Assembly (NCBI RefSeq): GCF_958298935.1
Contig: NC_084921.1
Span: forward strand, 5,962,001 to 6,026,000
DNA length: 64,000 nt
Source of the DNA: Phragmites australis
Lineage: Eukaryota; Streptophyta; Magnoliopsida; Poales; Poaceae
Direction of reading: 5' to 3'
Program-made: the position numbers and the translations under genes
Shown: positions 22,101-35,345 of the stretch, in pieces
Layout: each line of letters opens with the position of its first letter
Numbering within the stretch: the first letter of the stretch is position 1
Notes under the pieces: model-generated
Told to the model about the DNA's origin: nothing
Database searches by the model: none
Seen by the model: the letters and a program-made list of their open reading frames with translations, nothing else

Positions 22101-25100
22101 AGAAGGTTTACTGATTACTTCAAATCTTAATGCAAGTATGCTTACTCCAGAAATCTTCGCCATGCATGTTATGTCATTTCAAGGATCTCGGATTGATATA
22201 AATGGAAAGCCAACAATCACCACACAAAAAAGTGAAATACAACACATAGGACTTTCAGAAGGAAAAATAAAATAGGATCATAAATAAGATCAAAACCGAA
22301 ACAACAACAAAAGTTGATAGATAATGCATTATTCCCTACCAATCAGCACAATAAAGCAAACAACAAAACAATAGTTACACTGCATAAAAAATTCTGTAAA
22401 TATGTTCTACAACAGAAACAGTAGCAACTAAGAACCAACACGATTACTCATTAGACCACTTAATATATAAAAAACCCTGAATTCCACTTATATTGTATAA
22501 ATTATAACTGTTGTCCATTCCAAACTGGAGAATTAGAAAGCTCATATTAAAAGTGGAAATAGGAAAACATTTCAATATACAGGAAAATCATCTCAGATGT
22601 AGGATATATATATATATACATGTGAACCATACCTTTTCGCTTAGTAGCATTCAGAACATCTTTATAACCTGAAATGCAAGAGCAAATAGACCCTGCTAAT
22701 AGTTGGATGCCTTCAAACCTCAGAAGAACTTCAAGGCGACTCAAATTTCGTGCAGAGTGAGCAACATGGAACAATAGGGACAATATGAATCCACTTGATG
22801 AATTAAGTTCGACACGCAAAGATTCTAAGCAGGACTTTGTTCCAACAGAGTGACTTGACATCCTACCACGAGAAGCTATTTCTGTAGATACCACAGAGTA
22901 CCTAAGTGTATCCCAGAGAAACAGGGATGGGTTTAGCCTTTCAGATGCTGAAAAACTGCTATGGCTGCGAGGATAGTAAAGCATAGCCAGTCTTCGAAGA
23001 GAAGGATCTAGGGCTGGCTCAGCAGTGTCGTTAATCTTCCCAGATAAAGCTTTTAAAAACTTGCTTTGTCCAACAATTTTTCCAGCACTTTCAAGAACTG
23101 ACAGCGCACGTGGAAACTGTAAGTTACTTATATTCACATCTGATGTAGTTGTAACAGCTTCAGGTGACATGGTTTGAACAAATGGTGTCACCTTCATTAA
23201 TGTTTCACTAGAGAAATCAGGTGATGCTGGAAGAATGGAATTTGCAAATCTGCGACACACTGGACAAAGCAACTCTCCCTGACAAAGCAACATGTAAGCA
23301 CAGAATCAACGAAAATAATAAGACAAAAGTTTAAAAACAAATATATATTACCAGATCGGGATCAACAATATGACCACCTTCAAAACCAAGTCTCCTGATA
23401 TATCTGTAAAGAAGATTGTAGGTCCAACAAACAGAAGTGTGAGCAGCCAGTATTGTATATGATACTAATACATGTTGGCTCCTAAAGCAGTAAGTTGCAT
23501 ATCTGCATTTCAAGTTGTGAACACTGAACAGGTATCCTATTAGAGTGGAAGTTAATTAAATGTATCAGCCAATTAATCATTTGTTCACTTGCACTGCTAT
23601 AACTGCAAGATTGCCATTAAAACACAATACCCCACAAAAGGGGCAATGTGAAATATTTATTCCATACTTGAACTAAATAAAATTGAAGTAAAGGGGATTT
23701 TACTCTGTCCAGCATACCTTTGTTTCAAGGAGAACAAATATCGATCATGGCATTCCTGATGTACAGCATGTCCACAAGAAGATATGTGGATGCCGTCACA
23801 ATCAACAGGACCAAATCTGTTTCTTGTAGTTACAGAGGCAGAAGATTTGGAGGCTACATCATAGAGAGAAGACTGGCGGTGTTTTGCCGAAAGACAACTA
23901 ACATATGTTCCCAGCACAGAACGTTTGGGGCTTCTGGTTTTCTTTGGATCGGCTGTGATATTTGACGTAGATGATGACAATGTTTGCTCACCATCTTGAA
24001 TGTGTGCATTGCTGGATCCTATATCATTTACAATAGACTTGTAAATATCATCCTCAATTGCCTCAAGTGAGACAATATCATCTGCATTGCTGTTGCAACG
24101 TCCACTTGGGAAAGATGATATATATCTAATCAGTGGATGTTGCTCATTTGAAAAATCAAGAAAGGCATCCACTTCAATGTTGTCTAAATCGAAAGAAGGC
24201 TCTACTGTTGTATCATGGACAAGTTCCTCTGAAGTAGAAGAACCAGAGACCAAGGAATCTGGTGAATCATCCCTTTTGACTGATCCCAATGTCTTGTTTG
24301 CTTGAGTTGGATATTCCCAGGATGGATTACCCATCTCAACAAAAGTTGCAAGCCGAGATTTCTGGATTATAGAACACATAAGAAAGCTTATAATATGATA
24401 CCAACATGTCATTATACTAGAAAAAATATTAAGTCTTAACAGACACACACTTCAAACATAGGTCAGAAAAAGGTATATGTCAAATCAAAATATTACAGAA
24501 ATGACAGTTACTACTTCAAGTAGCTATGAGGCATCAATGGATGGAGCAAACCATTGTCAAGTCAACAATGATTACCTGAAGAAGAATCAGATAGCACAGA
24601 GAGCTTTTGGAATCCGAGTCCCGGCACAGAGAGCAAACTGGAAGTGACTCCTCAGACACAACACCACTCGAACTGGACACATCTGGCTCTGACATTGGAA
24701 CATCATGGCCCCCATTTCCTGACGACTTCATACTTTCAGCAAATTTGGACTGCTCTGCTCTCATTTTCGCCTAAGATATATGGGGTCCAAGAGAAGAAAC
24801 TTGTGTTTAATGTAATTTAGCAAAGGTCAAAGTCAACAAGTAACTTTACAACCTAGGTAGAGCAAATTGTAGAGTGTAGACAGATTAAGGCTTAAAAACT
24901 AAATCAACATGTAAGCAAGGAACTACAGAAATAGTGTATTTCTAAACTAAAGAAAAATGATAAAGTTGTCCATTTTCACAAGCCCATCCGACAAAGACCT
25001 CACATTTAACTACGGCTAGGATTTGAGTTCGCTTGAGAGTACAATTAAACTATGTCAACTTGGCAAATAAAGCTCTTACCATAATTGCAGCTTGGCGTTG

Positions 25101-28100
25101 GCGGGCTTTTGCTTTCTTTTCCATGGAATCTGAAGAAGATCCTAGGCTTCCTTTGGTACTGGTCTGATCTGGAGTAGATGGGACTATATGTGGCGCCATT
25201 TGTCTTAATGTAAGCATGCACCCCTTACTTAATTTGGCAAATTTCTTTAACAAGCTCTCAATTAGAGATGGAATATTACAGTACTTGGATCCAGAAAAGG
25301 TGGCATCATTCTCTTCTTTGTATTTGTGCATTAATGAAACAAGCAAGGTTAACATGCTTTCTGTCTTTACTTTGTCAGACTCTGAGGCAACTAGTTCAGT
25401 AGAGTAAGTCAAGATGGGAAAAGCCTTTTCCTTATATGATGACAGGACAACCCATGATTCATCATCATGCTGCACTATGTCCATGCCATACTGATTGGCA
25501 TATATTTGAATTTCTGATTCACATATATCAAGTGCCAACCAAAGCAGATGCAAACCCGTCACAAGAACATTATCAGGGGCGCGTGATGCCGATGATGCAT
25601 CAGCGTAAACAGCATAAAAGAGGACAGCACGGACAATCTGAAGGACAGCCTTGGAGGTAGCAATGTTAGAAATACCTCTCAGGGGGCTAAAAACATGAGT
25701 CCAATGAGGTAGTTGAGCATTAAGAGCCGAAATTTTGCAGAAATGGTAATATCTCTCCTCGGCAATTTGTAACTCCCTGGAATTCCAGCGGGGATGATAC
25801 AAGTCCAGTTCCTTCCAGCATGTTTTGCGAAGTACATACTTACCCTGTGATAACTTTTGATGTTAACAATGCATTTTACCATAAAAGATATTTGCAGAAG
25901 CATGTAACATAATTTGAAGGATCAATACCTGCTTCATGCCAGATGGATTAGAATAAAGTGCAAGTGAATCCAGAACATTTTGAAGTTCGTTACTTGACGA
26001 AAGATCACGAGGAAGAGACTTCACAATCTGGCTACGGGTGGCATCTCCAATAGCTAACTTATAAACCAATTCTCTCTTCAAGTTGTCTGCTGTGGAAAGC
26101 CCACAAAATCGGCGTTCTTTAACTAATTGTATGAGAAAAGCTAGCATTTCTTGCATCAGAACGGATTCATATCTGAAAACGACATACTGTCAGAACCCAG
26201 TTTGGCATAACACAGATCTTCGACATTTAACAAAAACTTCACGTGATAGCTGGGAAAAATAGAGTGAGGAAAATGCAGAAGGTAAAACATAAGCAAGCAA
26301 GAAAGCTATATTTCATTAGGCCTTGATTGGATTCATTGAACAGATAAAATCTACTGATGGAAGGAACACTGTTTAGAGTTGAAAGATAAAACAAGCAATA
26401 CGTAATTACGGAAGAAGTAATGATGGAAGGCAGGATGGAAGAGTCATTTTCACTTTTGTTACACTCGTATCTTTTCTTAGTAGGTAGTGACAGAAACACA
26501 AAGCAATTGCAACAAACTCACAAAGCTATATATAGGTAGTATCAAAAATTGAAGAATTGATACAAGACAGAAATAGAAGTTGATATATCATGATAAAGCA
26601 TCTTGGGACTTACTCATTCTGTTCTGCAAGATGCAACGATGTATAACTGGACAAACCAAATCGCTCTTGAATGGTCCTAACAAAGAACTCCGGAGAAGAT
26701 AGTGCAGCACAGCATTGAAGCAGAAACAGGTCCGACTCCAAACCTTGTTCAAACCTGGAAATAGGGGTACAAAGATAACTTCAGCACAATTATTTGAACA
26801 GTAAATTGACATAAGGTCACTATGAAATTACCATTGCACAGAACGGTACCACTCAGCACTCAGTATAGCTGCATCACCGTTCTTACGCCACATTCCAGCA
26901 CGCACTTGGGCGCAAAATACTCTCACTCTTAGCGGATGCTCCATCACAATTGAAGCAAACCCATAAGGCTCACAACCTCTAAGTACATGAGAGAAGAACT
27001 CATTGGACTGCACAATCGGACGTTCCTCTGGCTTGGCGTCCTCTCCAAAACACTTCTTCATTGCCTTCCGCAATAGTAACGAAAGCATACGGTGTAAAGG
27101 AATATGAAACGATGTTTCTTGTGAACTGACGTCAAAGACAACATGAGGCCACTCCCTTGTGTTGAGTATACCTAGTTCCTCAATTCTTGAATCTGGATGA
27201 GCATACAAAAGGCTGCCGTCAGTCAACGTATAAGTAACGGCACTCTCAGGGTGCAATTGTATATCTGCTGTGTCGCAGCTGTCATGCATCTTTCCTTTAC
27301 CCGTCCTGTTACTAGCCTGAGGCATCCCTTCTTGGTCAACCTGCATCATGTTGCCACGCTCTTGCATAGGAGAACTAAATATCTCATGATAATCCGCAAT
27401 ACCATTTGATTGTGATCCTTCAGTTATCTTGACGCCCGCCACACCAATCTTTGCATTTGGGCTTCCCTTATCAGAAGTCAAAGGCTCTTCAAACAAAACC
27501 ATAAAATTGCGATCGCTGCTGCTAGCATCAAGGGAGGACAGCTTGCTCCTCAGAGCTATGTCAGGTTCCAACCAACTTTCAATAGCTTTCAGGCATTGAA
27601 GAATCAACCAGGAAGCAGGTGATGGCAATCCACAACTCAAAGAACTGTCCCTGCTGCTTAAATTGGATACTGAGCTCTCTTGGGAGACCCTTCCGACTTT
27701 TGCATGCCGCTGATTCTCAGCACTTTCCATGCCTTTTATCGCAGTGGAGCAAACAGTAACATCAGTTGATTCATGTTGATCAGGAGGAGAAAATGATCCC
27801 CTCATCAGAAGATTCTGAACAATGCCAAGATAGTGCCCCAGCACGAAAGGTGCAGATAGATGCTCATTCTCGTCTTCAGCATGAATGCTTGTCACTCTCT
27901 TCTGAGGATCCATTCCTTGCACAAGTGATAAGAGTTTAATCCATGACCTTGTTAGATCAGGCCTCTCATAAGCAACATACTTAGAAACCTCCTCATGACT
28001 CAGGACATAGCGTGTATCATCTAATAATCGAATAGAAGCATCAAATAAATTCCCCCATTTGTTTGTCTGCAAATAACAAGGTAAGGACTCCATGACCATA

Positions 28101-30273
28101 TGAAAATAAAATTATATTGTATGAGTCACAATGCGTTAAGTTGGTATATATAGTAACAATGCCAGAAGACTATCAGTCAATCAGTCTTATTTATAAATAT
28201 TTTTGCAATCCATTGCCGTATCTCAATACAAATTTAACAGAAACCAACAAGAGTGCTGTCCTGAAATCTTTATCATCCATCCACTCCCAGTTATCCAAGT
28301 AAGTGGCCATGCTATTTGTTGCTCTCTTTTTTCTTCAGCATAATTTAAGAGATGCTAGGCACAAGCAGGGCAGAGGCCATATCACTATAATATAGTTCAC
28401 AGAATAACATAAGGTATGGCCAGCCTAAACTTGACAAACAGAATAATAAATATGTAGCCATTGTACCCAAAAATGGGTCAGCAACTGCATAAGCATTAAA
28501 CACTTTGCACCATAAAAAGAAAAACCAAGCATACCTGTAAACGACCATCCTCGCCAATGCAAGAAAGAAACAGATCTGTCAAGCATCCAAGAAGAACACC
28601 CAACAAATTAACCTCACGCACAAGCCTTGGAGTCAGCGTAGGCACAGTGAATATTTGCACAGAAAAAGATGGCATCAGTGGATACTCCTCCAGTAGCGAA
28701 TCATTGCACCCTTTAATAACTTCGCCAAATGTAACAGGGTAGTAGCATATGAAAACCTTGGCAAACTCATACTTAAAAGCTGGGTCACTGATAAGCTTCA
28801 ATAGCAACTCATGCAATTTTTTCACAACCTTCTTGTCAAGTAACCTTTCTGCTCTAATTAATGCATCCAACAAATCCGAGCACTCACGGATCCTTAGGGA
28901 CACGAAACTAAGAAGGCTTTCACTGCATGTGCAGAACTCAAGAAGCATGTTAGCAACAGAAGCTGTCAACTCTTCAGCAATCCTCTTGCAAGTGCTACCA
29001 CCGTCACCCTTTGTGCGGGGTGGTTCCACCAGGCATATCCTCTCCTTCCAGAAATGCAAGAGCACATTTAGCACAGGTCCTACAGAACTCGCAAGCTCCT
29101 CTGGAAGAGGCTTAATCTGCTCAGCTCCCTTGTGCTTTGAGCAGAACCCTTCACGCTTCCAGGCAGTAGCATCCCCACAGTCACAACATCCACCCCCTGT
29201 ATACATGATGGAGTAATCATGATCCTTGTGATTACCATTCTGGAAGCACGGGACACAAATCGCACATGTGGGGTCATTCTCACAAGTCCGGCAGCGATAA
29301 GCAAGGTCATTATGTCCCCAGACAGCCCCACAGACTGCACGCTCACCCGCAGAGCAATGCTCTAGGTCATCAAGAATCGCTTCTGGCTCATTGTTGAACA
29401 TCAACCACTGCAACCAAGACAAACTCTCACTGTATGCATCGCCACTGCTGCTGCTGTTCGTGTCCTTCTTTGAGGCCCTCTGGATCTCCAACACATCAGT
29501 ACCTGCTGACAAGATGACCCTCGCGACATCAGGTATCTGCTCCTTGTGCTCCTCCATGTAAAGGAGTAAGCCTTCTTGGTGTTCTTGCAGCTGTTCTTCG
29601 GGTACTCCATAGAGAATGAGCTTCTGCATGGAGAGGACAATGCTGCTCATTAGCAAATTTCTAAATGCCCTACTGAGTCATCGAAATCAATTATGAAATA
29701 AGTCTCCGATCACTGCAACCAGACGACTGGTTCCGTTCAATCGAGTCAAAGAAGAAGACGCCCAGTTCGAAAGAAATCTCTCATTCCCACCTTGAGAAAT
29801 CACAAGAAAAATTGACGCACCCAAAAAAACAACAAATAGGAAGGGAAAACGCCAAAGTGGCATCCGCAACTCGAGTTAACTTATTCACAAAATTAAGGGC
29901 AAAACATCTCTCCCGACCTCAAATTTTCCCATCTCGCGTCGCCTAGGCTTATATAAACAAAATCCACCAAAAGAGTGTTCTGCCCCGCAACTCCCTCTAC
30001 CAATTTCTATAACAGTGGACAAACAAATCCTCGCGCCACGAAAACGAATCGCAAGCACCATCATCAACAGATAGTACTGGCGCTTCAACCCATCACCCCC
30101 GCCCCCCTGGAACCAAAGCAGCACACGGCAAGCAACCACCACCACACCGCCACGGGTTGAGGAGTAAGATCACGAGGGACCAGTCAGACGCGACGCACCT
30201 GCTCGATACGCTGCTGCGGCGACATCTCCGGCGGCGGCGCGGCCGCCCCCTCACCTGCGTCGATCCCGGCCAT
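19180..30273 (-). CDS. PRT6: E3 ubiquitin-protein ligase PRT6 (Arg/N-degron recognin)
   Basis: Seventeen exons, all GT..AG with consistent phase: 30273-30199, 29623-28535, 28066-26832, 26754-26614, 26172-25929, 25844-25080, 24770-24576, 24361-23718, 23403-23352, 23278-22633, 21641-21433, 21340-20805, 20685-20581, 20483-20417, 20298-20221, 19425-19357, 19254-19180. They total 6225 nt, 2074 aa. A UBR-box zinc finger (about 123-190; [13 protein letters not shown], then CCDCGD and the Cys/His end) binds N-terminal Arg/Lys/His. A split RING-H2 has its first pair at C1229/C1232, then C1444-H1446, H1449 and C1452, with the last pair at C1485/C1488. The C-terminal Cys-rich UBR region ([11 protein letters not shown].. 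and [10 protein letters not shown]) ends [15 protein letters not shown]...FYGSD. In plants PRT6 ubiquitinates Arg/N-degron substrates such as group VII ERFs, linking O2/NO sensing to hypoxia, germination and stress. The length matches the family and no break is seen. The start ATG sits in a GC-rich first exon. Confidence 0.95.
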
Positions 30274-30543
30274 GGCCCGCAGCCAGTGGGCGCAGCTCCA
30301 GTGGCCCGATCGCCCGCCCCCACGCCCCAGCCTCGCCAAATCAACCAGCCAAACCGAACCGAACCACCGCCCACCAAAGCCCCTCTCCGGTCACGCGCAA
30401 TCCCGCGCGGGCAGATCCCGCGCCGCAAACCGCCGAAGGACCCAACCAGTCCAGCCACGGCGATCCACGCGCTCTCCTCCTCCTCCTCCCTCCCGCTATT
30501 CCTCGAGGGCTTCGGCGAGTAGGAGGACAAGGGAAGAAATCCT

Positions 30544-30572
30544 TAACCCTAACCGCCACGGGGTTATTTATA
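30544..30572 (-). promoter_or_regulatory. PRT6 core promoter (TATA box and telo-box-like motif)
   Basis: On the minus strand TATAAATAA (30572-30564) is followed after about 10 bases by a GGTTAGGGTTAAGG motif. This is the telo-box (AACCCTAA, plus strand 30546-30553) often found near starts of broadly expressed plant genes. Spacing predicts a start near 30535 and a leader of about 260 nt before the ATG at 30273. Confidence 0.6.
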
Positions 30573-30750
30573 ACTTCGCCGGAGAGGCTCGAGACGGTTC
30601 GTGCAGGTTTCCTTTTTGCGTGATGCGGTGGTGCGGCCTAATGGCGAATGGATATCCCGGTGAAGGCGAAGAGGTGGTTCGCCCGCTGAGCCGTGGGTCC
30701 CGCGGATGGGCGTCTGTAGGGTGGGGCCACTGTGGCGGTCAGACGGCGTG

Positions 30751-30856
30751 CGGCTTCATTTGGTGTGTGGGGACTGGAGATGGGGCCCGAGGCTGAGTGG
30801 GTACGGCTTCATTTGGTGTGTGGGGACTGGAGAAGGGTCCGAGGCTGATGGGTCCC
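30751..30856. repeat. 53-bp tandem duplication
   Basis: The unit starting CGGCTTCATTTGGTGTGTGG occurs at 30751 and again at 30804, with few differences (ATGGGGCCC versus AAGGGTCC near its end). It lies about 180 bp upstream of the PRT6 TATA box. Confidence 0.85.
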
Positions 30857-31594
30857 AGACAGAAGTAGCGTTGGTATGTCGTTTCGCAAAAAAAAAAACG
30901 ATTTGGCTGCGGGATGGGATTAACTCCGGTAGAAAATTTTATACAAAATTTTATAGGATAGGGTCTTTTTAAAAGACTTCTTTTATTAATATAATATAGG
31001 TTAGTATTTTTTTCTCTTATATATGTAACAGTCATTAGATAAGGAAAGGATGAAATAGAATAGAATTTTATAAAAAAAAACATGTAAAGGATCATATGAA
31101 ATTTCCTTCTATTAGCTCCACAAGTTTCTACAATCTTACTACTACTAAATTTTAGGAATTTAGTTTGTCCTCACCTAGTCACCACCAAGAACTATCGAAA
31201 TTCCATCAATTTAGACATATATTTAGTTATTAGCCATAATTATGATAAAAATCATTATCTAACTGTTATTTGAGCCGATGCATCGATGAATGAAAAGGTG
31301 GTATTAATTATGTTCGTCTAACCTTAAACGAGTTTAGCGAAAGAAAAACTTATAACAAAGCTTACACGAGCGTGTATAGGTTGAAGTTATATAAACTTGG
31401 ATAGCATGGACAAAATCTTTGACGGAACTTTAAATAATGAGATTCAGTTATGTACCACACGCGGGCATCAATCTTGTTGCCTTGATCAAAATCCCGGATG
31501 CAGCAGTAGCTTTTGATGAGATGATATATCTCCAAAGAGCATCGAAAGTGGCCCTCTAAAAGAGTCGGAACCATGCATGCACCTAGCAAACAAA

Positions 31595-31700
31595 CAAAAT
31601 AGCTATTATTCTCATCGGCTCAATATAAAATAATTAAAAGACAAAATAGCTATTATTCTCATCGGCTCAATATAAAATAATTAAAAGGCAAAATAGCTCT
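31595..31700. repeat. 47-bp tandem repeat, about 2.3 copies
   Basis: CAAAATAGCTATTATTCTCA begins at 31595, 31642 and 31689. The first two units are nearly identical (AAAAGA versus AAAAGG at the end) and the third is cut short by CT-rich sequence. Confidence 0.9.
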
Positions 31701-31723
31701 TATTCTCATCGCTCCTCTCTCTG

Positions 31724-31825
31724 TCCCCTAGCTTTTCCCTCTACCTAATGAGTTCGGTTCGATTCATTATCCCCTAGCTTTTCCCTCTACGGCTCTATCT
31801 AATGAGTTAGGTTCGATTCATTGTC
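31724..31825. repeat. Imperfect ~50-bp tandem duplication
   Basis: TCCCCTAGCTTTTCCCTCTAC followed by CTAATGAGTT.GGTTCGATTC occurs twice in succession. The second unit has an extra GGCTCTAT inserted. Confidence 0.8.
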
Positions 31826-33745
31826 ACCACGTAGTTGGGACACAGATCCTCTGTATTAATGACGATTAATGCAGAGAATTACTGTTTCGTACAGTAATAT
31901 GAGTCTATTGTTACAGTCCTTAGCATTAATTAATTATTGTTTACTGTGTATACTGTAGCATCGGTGTTCTGTTCTAGTGTAGCACAGGTTCGTATTGTAG
32001 CACCAAGTATTGTAGCAGTTAATCCAGTCAATCCCTCTCCAAGTCAACGGTTGCAGAGTACTTCTAATGCACTCTATTGTAGCTCTCTGCAGAGATCCGA
32101 TCGCTAACCTATACATACATGGATATGATTTTTTAATTTTTTTAAAATCAGCCCCTCCAGAAGCCTTCACCAAGAATATTTGACGAGGCTTGTCCGGAAC
32201 GGGGCCCGAGCCCCCGTCGGACTGGCTCCCTATGAAGCTCTACCACGGCGCTACACGCACACGTGGATGTGATTTTAAACGATTGTACCTAGCACATAGG
32301 CGTGGAAAATAGAATTACTCCACATAGACAGGAGATATGCATCAGACACCGTCTCCAAGCTAAGCGAAGAACCTTCGTTGGGCGAAATGACGAGATGAAT
32401 CATTCTTCAGCGAGGAAAAAAGACACAACGAGCTGCTGACGAAATGGCCGGTGATTCGTGGAGGCTCGGCATAAGAAGGGGAGACACGGCGACGTGTTTT
32501 GGTTTGGACGATGAGCCATCTGTCCGGCATGGAGAATCTTGTACTACTCACCAAGGTTCGTGTTTCCTTTTGCCTCTCGAACCGACCGATATTGACACGG
32601 TTGAATAAACGAAAGTTGCTAGCTTATTTTTCTTGAAAAATAATAATGCTTTTGTACAATTGAATTGCTATTCATGAGATAGCTTGTATCAAGCACACAT
32701 AAGTTAGCAAGGTCTTGACAACCTTGGCGAAAGCCGATCGAGAATTTTTTTTCCCTGCCCGGTGCTCACCAAGATGAAGACAAAGCCCAACAACAAAGCA
32801 ATTGATGTCAGAAAGGCTGGCTACTAATTCCGGTCTCGTTTGCTTAGCGGTCGTTGATTTTTGGTGGTTCGGGTAGGAACATACGAGTAGGACGTGCGCC
32901 ATGGATACATTTTCTAGAACAATTAGTGATCAATGGTACGATTAATGGCATAGTATATACGTTAATTCTTCACATCAAACATCAAACTTTTACCTGAAGG
33001 TGTCAATGGGCAGGGACAGATCCGGCCTACAAAATTGAACGAGAGTATAACAATGATTAGGTATTTGTAGCTTTACTGAAAAAAGATCAAATTTTACTTA
33101 ACAAACAAGAATTTGAGCTAGACATATGTCCTCGCTAGGCCTCTCCTGATCCGCCCCTGTCAATAGCGAGAGGGTTGGTGATCAGAGATGATGTGGTACT
33201 AATTCTTCTAGAAGGTTCAGAACGAGGTATCTCTCCTATCCCCAGTAGATCACGGTGATAATTAGCAAGTGTTAAGTACCCAACATTTTATTTTTTTGTT
33301 ATAGTTGTTATAATCAAAAGAAAATTGTGCTGGCCGGTCACCACCCAACAACTAAATAGGCAAAAGAAATTCACGTGCTTTGTGATCGAGGAGCATCTCG
33401 TGCGCGCCACAGGTTGTTCACATCTTCACCACAAGAGGAAAGAAGAGGTTTCTCCCTGTCTTCCGAACAAAAGAGGAACAAGACACGACAGGTCTGAATC
33501 CGATCCAATTCTGAAAGGTTTGGCTTACGCACGCAACGTCACATGAGATTGTGAAAAGACGTTATTTACGTGGCATGCATGACTTGCTGTTAAATAGTTC
33601 AACTTCAAACAGTTCAAACTTCAGAAACTTTTAAAAGTCCAAGTCGAACTTTCAAGTTTGAACTTGAAACAGAGAAATCGAGAGATGCCCACCCACCGAT
33701 CCACGGTCAGGCCACGGAAGGATTTTCAAGTCTTCTTGCTACCTA

Positions 33746-33981
33746 ATCCCTTTGGTAAAAACTATATGATGTTTTAAACAACGATTGACCCTTATTTTTT
33801 ATTATAATATAATTATAAATCCAACAAATTTATGATATTATGAAGTACTCTTCAAGATAAATCTACGTGTATGATTTTCATGTTTCCAATCAAAATATTT
33901 TAAATGATATAGATAGTCAAAGTTTTAAAAGTTGGATCGAAACCTTATTCAAAATGTCATGTTTTCGTAACTGAGGAGAAT
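33746..33981. mobile_element. Stowaway-like MITE
   Basis: This ~235-bp AT-rich element has imperfect inverted ends: ATCCCTTTGGTAAAAACTAT on the left and CTCCTCAGTTACGAAAACAT on the right when reverse-complemented, both resembling the grass Stowaway terminus CTCCCTCCGT. Flanking TA dinucleotides fit a Tc1/mariner target. The interior (TTCAAGATAAATCTAC..TTTCATGTTTCCAA) matches a copy at 47429-47655. Confidence 0.65.
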
Positions 33982-34989
33982 ACTACTGATATGATAACTC
34001 CTTAGGTGAAGTGAGGCGGCAGGGTACGTATGTGCAACAAAATGAATATACTATACACATGCATTTCTTGCTGTCCTAATTAATGGACGCGTGTCGCACA
34101 ACAAGAGGGAGCCCACAAGAAAGTTGGACCGAATCATACGTTGCTTTCTCCTTTTATCTCCTCGCTCTAATCATTTGCTATGTCCCTCTGTTCCTTTTCC
34201 TTTCCTCCTCATCCGATGCACCCTTGCCCTCTACCAAAATGCCAAATTGAGGTGCACGAGTCAACGTAGTCACTAGCCTCTGATGACACGCCTGACTTCT
34301 CTCCAACTTGCCTCTCTAGGTTTTTTTGAGGCACGACCAATTAAGGGAGACACAGTTACTAGAGGAGGCTGTCATCGTTGTGCCATGCCGATGACCATCG
34401 GAGGGCCCTATCGCACCGCCACCCACTGCCGTGCGTCGGTAGCCCTAGACTATGAAACCCTAGTAACTTTATTTGAATCAAGGTCCGATGTTTGTTAATT
34501 GAATGTTCTATCAAATGGAATTAAAAGTTTTATCAACCAATTAGAAAGCTTTTCCGATTTGATTCAAAAAGAATTCGAACCGAAAGATTTTTTTAATCCA
34601 TACAAAGTTTTTGCCAATTTGGTCCAAAGTTCTTTTTTTAAAAAATCAGACCAAAATTCTTTGAATTAAAAGTTCTATCCAAATGATTTGGAAGTTTTAT
34701 AAACCGATCGGAAAGTTTTTCCCGATTTTGTTGAAAGTTTTTTTCGGAGCAAGTGGGGTGGAGGGGCATGGCGACATGGATGCCGGAGGAGGTGGAGAGG
34801 GGCGGCCGGGCCTTGTCCTTTTGCTATCGGAATTCAAGCTTTGGTAGTGGTAGGGGCGCACGCGCGGGTTCCAGAGGCCCCTACGCACAGGCTATGCACG
34901 GTAAGTACAGTGATCGATGACAGTTAACGATGGAGAGTGGAGACTGAACAAAGTTGTTTTGCAGCACTTGAAAAAGAGGCCGAGTCTTC

Positions 34990-35345
34990 TTTCACAAAAA
35001 GAAGAAGAAAAGTAGGCCGAGTCTTGAGCCCATTGTCGGTACCAGCATTGCGTACGAGGCCCAGATGGGGCCCGCTATCCAGAAGCTGGCCCAGATTGCG
35101 CACCGGGTGGGGGCTGTATGCACCGAACAGCTCCAGGCGAGCACAGCAAACCCAAGAAGGGCAGCAAGGGCAAAGCTGGACATCAATTCAGCAAGGCACG
35201 ATGCGATCCGCCGCTGCTTCGCCGCCCGCTGGTCTGGTGCCCACAGCATCTTCCGCCACCGCGGGGATCCTCTGCACTCACCATCCCTGTGGCCGTTGTA
35301 GTTAGGCCAACCAATGCCTGCAACACGATCTGCTTGCGGCTGCAA
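34990..35345. other. GC-rich island, possible captured gene fragment
   Basis: About 350 bases of GC-rich sequence sit in AT-rich surroundings and are open on both strands. The plus frame reads IAYEAQMGPAIQKLAQIAHR and the minus frame has hydrophobic runs. No family is recognised, there is no clear start or splice structure, and both-strand openness is expected from high GC. A C/T homopolymer run (35356-35382) marks the right side. Confidence 0.25.

Noticed and set aside
30093..30796. Several overlapping GC-rich open frames on both strands around the PRT6 first exon
   Set aside because: GC-rich leader and promoter DNA gives long chance frames; only the minus-strand 25-codon exon has splice and family support.
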